Assembly: GCF_000165485.1 (NCBI RefSeq) | Contig: NC_014623.1 | Location: forward strand, 2,127,501 to 2,191,500 | Reading direction: 5' to 3' | Length of the DNA: 64,000 nucleotides | Source of the DNA: Stigmatella aurantiaca DW4/3-1 | GTDB lineage: Bacteria; Myxococcota; Myxococcia; Myxococcales; Myxococcaceae | In this document: one piece after another, positions 8,991 to 20,010 of the stretch | Layout of the letters: each line of letters begins with the position of its first letter | Numbering within the stretch: position 1 is the stretch's first letter | Program-made: the position numbers and the translations under genes | Notes under the pieces: generated by a model | Told to the model about the DNA's origin: nothing | Database searches by the model: none | Seen by the model: the letters and a program-made list of their open reading frames with translations, nothing else

Positions 8991-10517
8991 ATGTTCCCCG
9001 CCCCATCCCATGTGCTGCGTCAGCGAGAGGGGACACTTGCCGAGATGCCCTTCCCGCTGCTCTTGAATGCGCTGGCGGCGGAGGAGCGCACGTGCACGCT
9101 GGAGCTGAAGGTCCGCCAGCGCGAGAAGCGCATCACCTTCGAGGACGGGGCCCCCGTGGCCTGCGTCTCGAACCTGCTGCACGAGACGCTGGGGAAGTTC
9201 CTGGTGGAGAAGGGGAAGCTCGGCGAGGCCGACTACCAGAAGGCGCTCTCGGAGAGCATCCAGACGGGGCAAGCCATCGGGACGTTGCTGGTGCAGAAGG
9301 GGCTGCTGAGCCCCTTTGACTTGTACAAGCAGCTCCAGGCGAACCTGGGGTTGAGCCTGCTGGATTGCTTCCGGTGGACGGATGCGCGCTACCGGCTGAT
9401 CGCCGACGCGGAGCCACCGGACACGAGCGTGCGGACGAACACCGCGCAGCTCATCCTCACCGGCGTGGCGAGCGTGATGCCCTCCGATGCGGTGGCCACG
9501 CACTTCCGGTTCACCGAGGAGCAGCGGTTCGCACAGGTGCCGGGAGGCGAGGGGCCGAAGCTGTCGGCGAAGGATGCGCGGCTGTTGCAGGCCTTGAGGC
9601 TGCGGCCCACGTTTCCGGAGTTGGTGGATCGCACGGGCCTCGACATGGACTCGGCGATGCGCCGGCTCTTCGCCCTGTGTGTCATCGGGGTGGCGGACTT
9701 CGCGGACGCGGTGGATGCCCGGCCCGCGCCCGCGGTGGCCCCCGCGCCCGTGGTGCTCGAGCCCGAGCCCGTGGTGCCCGCCGGGCCCACGGGGACACCG
9801 TTCTCGGATGAGGACGAGGCGGTGCGCGACGGGCTGATCAGCGCCTTCCTGGCGCATCGCAGCCAGGACCCCTTCACGCTCCTGGGGGTGCCCGAGGACG
9901 TGCAGCCGCTGACGTTGCGCAAGGCGTTCCTGACGCTGGCGGACCGCTTCAACCCGTTGCGCTTCCAGACGGTGGAGTTGAAGGAGAAGGCGGAGGTGCT
10001 GCTGGCGGCCTACGCCCGCGCATTCGGGGTGTTGTCGGAGCCGGATCTGGCGGCGCTGTGGCGCAAGCGGCGGGCGGCGGCGCGGGAGAAGGAGCGGGGC
10101 TCGAACCGGCCGACGACGGCGGAGCAGTTCCGGATCAAAACGGACATGCTGGATGGGCGCACCCAGTTCACCCAGGGCAAGGCGAGGCTCGAGGCGCAGA
10201 ACTTCGCGGGGGCCTTCGAGTACTTCGAGTATGCGTGTGACATCGAGCCCCGGCCGCTGCACCTGGCCTACCGGGCGTGGGCGCGCTACCTGATGAAGCC
10301 GGAGTCGAACGGCGCCCAGGTGCTCCAGGAGTTGAGGGATGTGCTGCGCCAGGAGGCGGGGCTGGAGGAGGCCTGGTACTTCTTGGGCGAGGTGTGCCGG
10401 GGCGAGTCCCAGTGGGAGCAGGCGGAGGACGCCTACCGCAAGGCCTTCAAGTTGAATCCGAAGAACCGGCGCTACGCGGACCTCGTGCAGGAGACGATGA
10501 AGCGCACGAAGCGGTGA
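8991..10517 (+). CDS. DUF4388-type protein with J-like domain and TPR tail
   Basis: The 508-residue cytoplasmic protein opens with a DUF4388 (PATAN-like) region: MPFPLLLNALAAEERTCTLEL, KRITFEDGAPV and SNLLHETLGKFLVEKGKL. Residues about 230-265 are a Pro/Ala/Val linker. Residues about 285-355 look like a J-domain (DPFTLLGVPEDV, LRKAFLTLADRF), but the HPD tripeptide needed to stimulate DnaK is replaced (RFNPLRF). A TPR region ends the protein (EEAWYFLGEVCRGESQWEQAEDAYRKAF). The combination is common in myxobacteria in signalling or motility contexts. GAGG lies a few bases before the ATG. The precise role is unknown. Confidence 0.8.
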   Translation: MFPAPSHVLRQREGTLAEMPFPLLLNALAAEERTCTLELKVRQREKRITFEDGAPVACVSNLLHETLGKFLVEKGKLGEADYQKALSESIQTGQAIGTLLVQKGLLSPFDLYKQLQANLGLSLLDCFRWTDARYRLIADAEPPDTSVRTNTAQLILTGVASVMPSDAVATHFRFTEEQRFAQVPGGEGPKLSAKDARLLQALRLRPTFPELVDRTGLDMDSAMRRLFALCVIGVADFADAVDARPAPAVAPAPVVLEPEPVVPAGPTGTPFSDEDEAVRDGLISAFLAHRSQDPFTLLGVPEDVQPLTLRKAFLTLADRFNPLRFQTVELKEKAEVLLAAYARAFGVLSEPDLAALWRKRRAAAREKERGSNRPTTAEQFRIKTDMLDGRTQFTQGKARLEAQNFAGAFEYFEYACDIEPRPLHLAYRAWARYLMKPESNGAQVLQELRDVLRQEAGLEEAWYFLGEVCRGESQWEQAEDAYRKAFKLNPKNRRYADLVQETMKRTKR

Positions 10518-10583
10518 GCCGTGGCCCGCCCCCGCGCGCTTCAACGGCGGGGCGTGGGGACGGGCTGGCTCCCCGAGGGCCGC

Positions 10584-11108
10584 TTAGCCGACGTACCCGA
10601 CGAGCTCGTCGCGATCGAGGAACTCACCCTTGGAGGTGTAGGGCGAGTACCACGAGGTGTTCTTGGTGCCCGCCTTGTCGTACTGGAAGTGGGAGTGAGC
10701 GCCCGTGGCGTTGCCCGTGCCGCCCTCGTTGCCGACCTGGCAGCGGTTGCAGGTCCGGTCGTAGGAATCGCTGGTCTTGATGAAGTGCCACTGCCGGAAC
10801 GTGTAGCCGTTGGAGAAGGTGTGCGCTGCCTCGTTCTGGTTGCCGCTGCCGTTGCCGTTGCAGACGACGCCCGAGGTCCGGATGGTCACGTTCCAGGACA
10901 GGGAGGCCTGAACGGCCGTCTCGGCGCCCCAGTAGTTGCACCGGCCGCTGGAGATGTCCACCGCGCCGTGGAACGTGCCGCTCGAGTAGTACGTGGTGGC
11001 CGTCACCGTGCCAGGGAAGGGCGAGCCGACCGTGTATGCAGTCGCAGTCGCGGGAATGAGCGCCAGGGACGCCAGCGCCGCCAGGGTTGTCTTCAGGGGG
11101 GTACGCAT
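10584..11108 (-). CDS. Secreted M23-like (beta-lytic type) metallopeptidase-like protein
   Basis: The 174-residue protein has a clean signal peptide (MRTPLKTTLAALASLALIPATATA). Two zinc-site elements of the M23 lysostaphin/beta-lytic family can be seen: FHGAVDI, matching the H-x3-D element, and AHSHFQYD, matching H-x-H. M23 enzymes cut glycine-containing peptide bridges in bacterial cell walls. The protein is shorter than mature beta-lytic proteases and has several extra Cys. It could be a minimal enzyme or a non-catalytic relative such as a lectin-like M23 fold. A lytic role would fit predation, but activity is inferred. Confidence 0.65.
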   Translation of the reverse strand: MRTPLKTTLAALASLALIPATATAYTVGSPFPGTVTATTYYSSGTFHGAVDISSGRCNYWGAETAVQASLSWNVTIRTSGVVCNGNGSGNQNEAAHTFSNGYTFRQWHFIKTSDSYDRTCNRCQVGNEGGTGNATGAHSHFQYDKAGTKNTSWYSPYTSKGEFLDRDELVGYVG

Positions 11109-11155
11109 CGTTGTTCCTTTCGGACCGGTTCACCGGCCTCCGAATGAGTCGCTTC

Positions 11156-12160
11156 TCATCGAGCCTGTTGCAGCCGTTGCTTCTCCCTCAGGATCAGGCT
11201 CCACTCCTGGTGGTTCATTCCGAGCACGTGAATCCACGCGTCGATCTCGGGCGCGAGGCTGGGATCGACGCCCCGCAGCCGCTGGAGTTCGGGCACCGCG
11301 CTGGAGAAGCCCAGCCGGGCGACGCTCTCGAGGATGGCCTTGCGCACCCCCGGTTCCGTCTCATCCCGGTACATGCCCAGCAGTGACTCGCGCGCGCTGC
11401 CCATCTCCGAAGCGGGGACACCCCCCAGCGCCATGGCCGCCGCCCCGCGAATCTCGGGAGCGTCACTGCGCAGCAATTGCTCCAGCTTGCGTGCGGCGCC
11501 CGCGCCCACCGCGCCCGTTTCCAACTGGCCGAGGATTTGCGCGGTCACCTGGGGATCCGTCGAGTTGGCGGCCGCCATCACCGCGGCATCCGTCGCCCGG
11601 TTGTCGCGCCCCCCGTAGACCTCCCGGTTGTCTTCGATGAGGTTGCGCGCGGCCTCCTGGCGCACCTCGGGCGAGCTGTCCCGGACCAGGCGCTCATACA
11701 GCTCCCCTGTCCGCTCCAGAGCCCCCGTGCGCCGGAGCGCCCGGACCGTGGCGGCGCGGACCGCCGGGTTGGCGTCTCCCAGGGCCCGCCGGGCCACGGC
11801 GTCCATCGCGGAGGACTCGAGCCCCCGCTCGGTTCGCGCGACGAGGGCCGCGGCGAGGTGCTCGGCCAGGGCGGGGTCGGTTTCGCGCTCGAAGGCCGCC
11901 TGAAGCTCGCTGGCGGGCAGGAGGACGGCGGACTCATTCAGGAGCCGGCGGAGGTAATTCTTGTAGGCCTCCGAGGTCGAGCCAAGGCCTTGGCGGATCT
12001 GCGCCATCAATCCCTCGACCGAGCAGCTCCCCGCCTGGAGCAGGGGGGCCTCGTCCGAAGAGCTTGCCGCGCCCGCGGCCGGCAGGACCGGTCCAAGCAG
12101 ACAGAGGGTGAGCATCCAGGGGGACAGCGCGTTCATGCGTGCGAAAGAGAGGCGTGTCAT
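11156..12160 (-). CDS. Exported HEAT-repeat protein
   Basis: The 334-residue protein has a signal peptide (about residues 9-31, MNALSPWMLTLCLLGPVLP) and then HEAT repeats: paired helices with RRALGDANPAVRAATVRALRR, RDSSPEVRQEAARNLIE and SDAPEIRGAAAMALGG. No enzymatic motif is present. The start at 12160 lies 14 bases after the stop of the upstream HEAT-like gene, so the two form an operon. The methionine at 12136 is an alternative start. HEAT scaffolds usually bind partner proteins; the partner may be the co-encoded neighbour. Confidence 0.8.
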   Translation of the reverse strand: MTRLSFARMNALSPWMLTLCLLGPVLPAAGAASSSDEAPLLQAGSCSVEGLMAQIRQGLGSTSEAYKNYLRRLLNESAVLLPASELQAAFERETDPALAEHLAAALVARTERGLESSAMDAVARRALGDANPAVRAATVRALRRTGALERTGELYERLVRDSSPEVRQEAARNLIEDNREVYGGRDNRATDAAVMAAANSTDPQVTAQILGQLETGAVGAGAARKLEQLLRSDAPEIRGAAAMALGGVPASEMGSARESLLGMYRDETEPGVRKAILESVARLGFSSAVPELQRLRGVDPSLAPEIDAWIHVLGMNHQEWSLILREKQRLQQAR

Positions 12161-12174
12161 AGGGGGCTCTGGCC

Positions 12175-13401
12175 TCAGTTCTCGTGCTCGAGACAGCCGT
12201 GGGGGTCTTGTGTCGGAAGGCTGGACCAGAGCCGGTCGAAGTCGACGATGCCGCTGGCGTAGAGGCGCTCGAAGTCCCGGTAGTCCGCCTGGAAGCGTGA
12301 ATCCTGAAGGGCCATGTTCGCCATGACGGGAAGCGCGTTCCGGCCGGCGGTGCGGGCGGCGAAGCGGAAGAGGGCCCACCGCACGCAGAGCTCCCGCTCG
12401 GTGGCGAAGGCCTGGGCGTAAATCTCGAGCGCCGCGGTCTTGTCCTGGGCCATCGAGAGCTCGTGGGCGGCCACCTGTCGGACATCCCCACTGCCCTCGG
12501 TGGCCAGCACCTTCGCCAGCCGTTGGGTGGCTTGCGCGTCGAGCGGTGCATCGGCGTGCATGCCCATCTCGAAGGCGAGGTAACGGATCGGCTCCTCCAG
12601 CGACTCGCTGCCCACGGTGAGGAGCTTGTCGAGGTAGGGCTTGGCGTTTCCGGCGTGGGAGAGGTCTTCCTTCATCACCCGGCCCAGGGTCCGGGTGGCA
12701 ATCCAGCCGGCTTCTCCCGAGGCCGGGCTCTGGGCGAAGTCCGCCAGCCGGTCAATGACCGCGGGCTCGAACCGGCGCTGGGTCTCCAACGCGGCCAGAA
12801 AGCCCGCGCGCCGGTTGAGGTCCAGGCGCTCGTCGAGCCCCATCTCCGTGAGCTGCGCAGCGACCTTGGGAAGGTGGATCGCCTGCGAGCCCCGGAGGCC
12901 TCCCATGAGCACCTTGAACTCGCCAGGGGAGGCATCGCGCGCCCAGCCGAGGACCTCGCTCGCCCGGAGCGGGTCGTTCGCGATGAGCTCGGCGAGACGG
13001 CCCTTGAGGTAATCCACGACGAGCGGATCCCCCGCGGCCAGCAGCGGGGCGGCCCACTCCCGGAACGTCTCGAGGGTCACCGCCTCGTTGAAGCGGTCCA
13101 GGTTCTGCCAGCAGGTGGTGCTGGAGAACTGGCGGGCACCCGCCGTTGCCTCCTCGACGGGGGCCGGTGACGGGGGGCTGCCGGGTGACCCGCGTCGCGC
13201 TGGGTCCGTCGGCGGACCACCCGGTGCGGAGCGTGCGCTCGTGGGGGCCTCTCCCTCCTCCGCCTGGCCAGCGGCGCGGGAGCTCAGCGCGACGACGGCG
13301 AGCAGGGCCAGGACGCTGAATGCGACCGCGGCCTTGGGGGCAAGACGGCTCCGGGGCTGGGCGGAGGGGGCTGCGGGGGGCGGAGAGGAGTCTGGAGTCA
13401 T
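12175..13401 (-). CDS. Membrane-anchored alpha-helical repeat protein, partner of the HEAT-repeat gene
   Basis: The 408-residue protein has a Pro-rich N-terminus, a transmembrane or uncleaved signal helix (about residues 23-46, AAVAFSVLALLAVVALSS), a Pro/Gly-rich linker, and helical repeats resembling HEAT (ETQRRFEPAVIDRLADFAQ, EGSGDVRQVAAHELSM). No catalytic residues were recognised. It is the first gene of a two-gene operon with 11156-12160. The ATG at 13401 is taken as the start; a TTG at 13416 is also in frame. It is divergent from the kinase gene, with 156 bases between them. Confidence 0.7.
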   Translation of the reverse strand: MTPDSSPPPAAPSAQPRSRLAPKAAVAFSVLALLAVVALSSRAAGQAEEGEAPTSARSAPGGPPTDPARRGSPGSPPSPAPVEEATAGARQFSSTTCWQNLDRFNEAVTLETFREWAAPLLAAGDPLVVDYLKGRLAELIANDPLRASEVLGWARDASPGEFKVLMGGLRGSQAIHLPKVAAQLTEMGLDERLDLNRRAGFLAALETQRRFEPAVIDRLADFAQSPASGEAGWIATRTLGRVMKEDLSHAGNAKPYLDKLLTVGSESLEEPIRYLAFEMGMHADAPLDAQATQRLAKVLATEGSGDVRQVAAHELSMAQDKTAALEIYAQAFATERELCVRWALFRFAARTAGRNALPVMANMALQDSRFQADYRDFERLYASGIVDFDRLWSSLPTQDPHGCLEHEN

Positions 13402-13557
13402 GTTGGGCGGCACCAAGAGGAGGTCCCACTCGGAAGAGGGCCCGTCCTTTCCGCCGTCCCAAAAAAATCAGGAGGACTCAGAACTTCTTGAGATTCAGGG
13501 GGAGAGCGCCTCCTGGGCATCCCGCTCCGCCTGATCAAATTGTGATAAAGCTGTAAA

Positions 13558-16652
<3,095 letters not shown>

Positions 16653-16656
<4 letters not shown>

Positions 16657-17543
16657 GTGAATCAAGAGGGCCGCGGGGTCTCTCGGCGCTGCTGAAGGCC
16701 CACGCGGGGCCACAGCAGCGGGCCGCGCTGGAACAAGAACCGGGGCTGGAGGCGCTCCTGGAGTCGCATTGCGAGGCGGCACGGGCCCAGTGGCCCACCT
16801 TTCCCTGGAGCGCGGAGCGCTTCATGCGGCATCTGGCCCACCACCTTCCAGAAGGCTTGGGAGAGCCCCTGCGCCAGCTCCGTGCCGCGGACCTGTACCT
16901 GGCGTGCGCCTGTGCGGAAGGAGAGCGGCTGGCGCTCCAGGCTTTCGAGGAGCACATCCTCCAGCGGGTGCCTTCGCGGCTCGGCTCCCTTCCGGAGGCG
17001 ACCGTGGACGAGGTGCTGCAAGTGCTCCGGGCGCGGCTGTTGCTGAAGCGAGGGGAGGCCCGTGCCCGCATCGCCGATTACTCGGGACGCGGGCCGCTCC
17101 TGGCATGGGTGCGCATCATCGCCACACGCATCGCCGGTGAGCTGGCGAGCCAGCAGGGACGTCAGGACCTCTTCGATGAGCCTCCCGAGGTCTTCGCCAG
17201 GATGCTGGCCGCGGACGACCCTGAGCGGGAGCTGCTCCGGGAGGACTCGCGACGGGTACTCATGGAGGCGCTGCGCAAGGCCTTGGCGGCAATGCCCGAA
17301 CGGGAGCGGGCCTTGCTGCGCCTTCACCACTTGCATGGCCTCACCATGGATCGTCTCTCGGCGATGTATGGCGAGTCGCGATCGGGCGTGGCCCGCCGCG
17401 TGATTCAGGCCCGTGAGCGGCTGTTGGCCCTCACACACGCGGAGCTGGCGCTGCGGTTGAACCTGGCGGGACCCGAGGTGCAGAGCCTGTTGGGCTTGGT
17501 GCGCAGCCGGTTGGATTTCAGCCTGAACCGCCTGATGGAGTGA
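16653..17543 (+). CDS. Myxobacterial-type RNA polymerase sigma-70-like factor
   Basis: The 296-residue protein starts with GTG overlapping the kinase stop. It has a region-2-like part (LLLKRGEARARIADYSGRGPLLAWVRIIATRI) and a region-4-like helix-turn-helix (AMPERERALLRLHHLHGLTMDRLSAMYGESRSGVARRV). The long N-terminal extension (about 100 residues) and C-terminal tail match the Myxococcales-specific sigma family often paired with kinases. It probably directs transcription under control of the co-encoded kinase, whose N-terminus carries an anti-sigma-like zinc finger. That regulatory link is inferred from the overlap and domains. Confidence 0.85.
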
Positions 17544-17681
17544 GCGGACGCCAAGATCATGGAGTTGCTGCTTTTCATCGAGATTCTGTTCTTCAGCGAA
17601 TAACCCTCCTGCTCTCCAGGGGGATGGTTCCAACACGGCATGTTCGACTACGTGCTGCTCCTCTTCACGCAGGGGGACATC

Positions 17682-18425
17682 ATGTCTGCAAACGGACCTC
17701 AGGGCCGCGGCACCCGTCACACGAGGATTTCGGCATCATCCACGCGCTTCCGCCCACAGCATCCAGGAGTGGCCGGGCTGTTGTGCCTCATGCTCGTGAC
17801 AGGTCTGCTGCCAAGCACGGCCCATGCTCAAGAGTCTGTCCTACCTGTGGAGCAAGCGGCTCCGCCCGCGGAGCAGACGGCGATTCCCGTGGAGCAACAG
17901 GCCGTCCCGGCGGAGACGGCAGCCGTTCCCGTGGAGGCACTTGTTCTCCCGGTGGGGCAACAGGCTGTCCTGGCACGTGGCACCCCCCTCATGACGTGCA
18001 CGGCCGGCAGCCAGCAGGAGACATACAATCCCCCTTTGAAACTGTCGCTTCAGGACATCACCCTCACCGCGACAGGCCAGCTCTCGTCCTGTGTGGCGTT
18101 CGAGCAGTCCGGGCCCATCTCAGGCCAATACACCGTGAGCGGGGCGGGCACCGCCAGTTGCTTGACCTCAAGCGTCGCCACCACGTCTCACATCACCTGG
18201 AGTGACGGCACCACCAGCACCTTGGAGTTTGGCAAAGGCCTGGATGCGAGGCAGGGAGGACAGGCGGTCTCCGTCATCGTCGGCCTTGTGATCCAAGGGC
18301 GCTATGAGGGCTCCTTGGCCGTGGGCGGATTCGTTCTGGAAGAGGCACGCAACGCGCTGCATTGCCTGACCGAGGGCATTCCCAGCGCCAGCGGCCTGTC
18401 GTTCCTCAAGCTCATCCAACCCTAA
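17682..18425 (+). CDS. Secreted protein with Pro-Val-Glu-Gln repeats, unknown function
   Basis: The 247-residue protein starts at ATG 17682 behind AGGGGGA; an earlier in-frame start at 17640 lacks a site. A hydrophobic signal (GVAGLLCLMLVTGLLPSTAHA) is followed by a low-complexity stretch of about seven units of the type (L/I/V)PVEQxA (about residues 55-105). The remaining 140 residues form a beta-rich, four-cysteine domain (TCTAGS, SSCVAFEQSGP, ASCLTSS, LHCLTEG) with a SGQYTVSGAG segment. Similar domains occur in secreted actinobacterial and myxobacterial proteins without known role. Confidence 0.72.
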   Translation: MSANGPQGRGTRHTRISASSTRFRPQHPGVAGLLCLMLVTGLLPSTAHAQESVLPVEQAAPPAEQTAIPVEQQAVPAETAAVPVEALVLPVGQQAVLARGTPLMTCTAGSQQETYNPPLKLSLQDITLTATGQLSSCVAFEQSGPISGQYTVSGAGTASCLTSSVATTSHITWSDGTTSTLEFGKGLDARQGGQAVSVIVGLVIQGRYEGSLAVGGFVLEEARNALHCLTEGIPSASGLSFLKLIQP

Positions 18426-18490
18426 GGAACGGGGGCGCAGCATCGCCAGGGGGCTGGTGAAGTCGGGGATTTCATGATTTCCTCTGCCCC

Positions 18491-19966
18491 ATGCTCGCTA
18501 CGACATTGAGACAAGCTGCCCCCACCCGGCAGCTTGGGGTTCTGGGGGCGTTTGCGTTCACGCTCATGTGCCTTTGCTGGCCCTCTGAGGCCCATGCGCA
18601 GGCATGGTCGCTGAGCAACGCGCAGCGTCAGGCTTATCTCTATTACTACGCTCCGATCGTCTTCAAACGTGCCAACGGCAACAACGGCCGCCATGGATAC
18701 GATTGGATCACCCACTTCAACTTCGATCAGGACAACATCTTTTCGAACAACAAACTCAACTGGAAGAACATCCCGCAGTATGTGGATGCCTCGGCCAACG
18801 GCTCCGGTGCCTACAGCCATTGGCGCATCCGTCCGACCCTCTACACATCGCTCATCGAGTTCATGGACGGAGGGAAGAGCCTCGTCCTGATTTATCACGT
18901 CTACCACGCGCTCGATAAGAACGCGGCGGGCGACTACCAGTTGCATGACTGGGAGCGCGTGGAGATGCTCGTCAAGAACGTGACGGGCTCGCCCGGGGGC
19001 GGGGAGTATGTCGCGTATGCCGTCGTGACCCAGCACCAGCGCAACGTGGTCCGGCAGTACGGCAGCTCCGAGCTCAACTTCATGCCCACCGCCACCGGCA
19101 AGCACCTGATGATCTGGCAGGCCGAGTGGTCGGACAAGTTGCTCGCGGCCCATGGCCAGGAACTGCGGTTCGTGACGAATCCGGCCTCCTGGGTCTCGGG
19201 CCAGATGGCCGCGGGGAACGCCAAGGCCGAGGTCGGCGTGAACGACGACGGCGGCAAGAAGAACGTGCACTACGCGTTCGTGCCCGGGGGCTCACTGGGA
19301 GCCGTGTCCACGTTCGCGGCCCAGCCCATCACCTATGCGACGGCCTCCTCCCTCGCGAGCCGCTCCGACAATGGCAGCTCCGTCACCTGGCCCTCCGTCA
19401 AGCGGGTCACCTACGAGCTTCAGGACATCGCGGACATCTGGCCAACGCACTGGCAGTACGGCGGCTACCAGACGCACTGGTTGAGCACGTCGCCCAGCGA
19501 CGTCCTGCTGGAGAGCCCCATCCTCAACGAGGCTGGGCAAGCCGAGGTCAGCACGGGCTTGCAGCGCTTCTACGCGAAGACGCGGGACATCGAGAACGAA
19601 GACGACCGCGATGGGTACCCCGCGAAAAAGTGGCTCTTTGGCACCTATGAACTCAACGCCAGCGCTTCGGATTCGGGGGGCGGGGGCTCGGGGGCCTTCC
19701 ACGACAATGCGTGGGCCAGCACGGGGGTGGACTCCCGGGGCAGGACGCGCGCCAGCGCGAGCGGCTACACCGGCTCGCCCCATGCCTACTGGTGGCAACA
19801 CGACTACTTCGTTCACGCGGGCAACACCGATTCGAGCGATGGCGTGGAGTCGGGCTTCTGGCTGCCGGGGCAGTGGTATCTGGCCTCGAACGGTGGCTTC
19901 GACGGGCGGTGGGTCCAGCTGTTCGATGACCGGCCGGGAGAGGAGCCGGTCTCCGTCAATCGCTGA
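18491..19966 (+). CDS. Large secreted protein with HDWE motif, unknown function
   Basis: The 491-residue protein has a signal peptide (FAFTLMCLCWPSEAHAQ). The mature part is rich in Tyr, Trp, His and Asp. It carries RYDWIT-like and LHDWERVEMLV motifs (about residues 155-165) and later HYAFVPGGS. The HDWE motif with surrounding aromatic residues recalls the metal-binding region of NPP1/Vps62-like proteins, but the match is weak and the overall family is unassigned. A glycine run (GGGGSG) separates a C-terminal part with FHDNAWAS. It follows the other secreted protein by 65 bases on the same strand. No catalytic function is proposed. Confidence 0.7.
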   Translation: MLATTLRQAAPTRQLGVLGAFAFTLMCLCWPSEAHAQAWSLSNAQRQAYLYYYAPIVFKRANGNNGRHGYDWITHFNFDQDNIFSNNKLNWKNIPQYVDASANGSGAYSHWRIRPTLYTSLIEFMDGGKSLVLIYHVYHALDKNAAGDYQLHDWERVEMLVKNVTGSPGGGEYVAYAVVTQHQRNVVRQYGSSELNFMPTATGKHLMIWQAEWSDKLLAAHGQELRFVTNPASWVSGQMAAGNAKAEVGVNDDGGKKNVHYAFVPGGSLGAVSTFAAQPITYATASSLASRSDNGSSVTWPSVKRVTYELQDIADIWPTHWQYGGYQTHWLSTSPSDVLLESPILNEAGQAEVSTGLQRFYAKTRDIENEDDRDGYPAKKWLFGTYELNASASDSGGGGSGAFHDNAWASTGVDSRGRTRASASGYTGSPHAYWWQHDYFVHAGNTDSSDGVESGFWLPGQWYLASNGGFDGRWVQLFDDRPGEEPVSVNR

Positions 19967-20010
19967 GCCAGAGGGGGTCGGCCTGACGCCCCTCGTGCCT
20001 CCACGGAGCC

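Noticed and set aside
7929-10544. 871-codon open frame on the minus strand
   Set aside because: It lies opposite two well-supported plus-strand genes (8091-8903 and 8991-10517) and has low-complexity Arg/Leu/His/Gln composition typical of antisense frames in high-G+C DNA.
17622-17645. GG-N10-GC spacing resembling a sigma-54 promoter before 17682
   Set aside because: Only the GG and GC positions agree; the rest of the consensus is poor, so it was not annotated.
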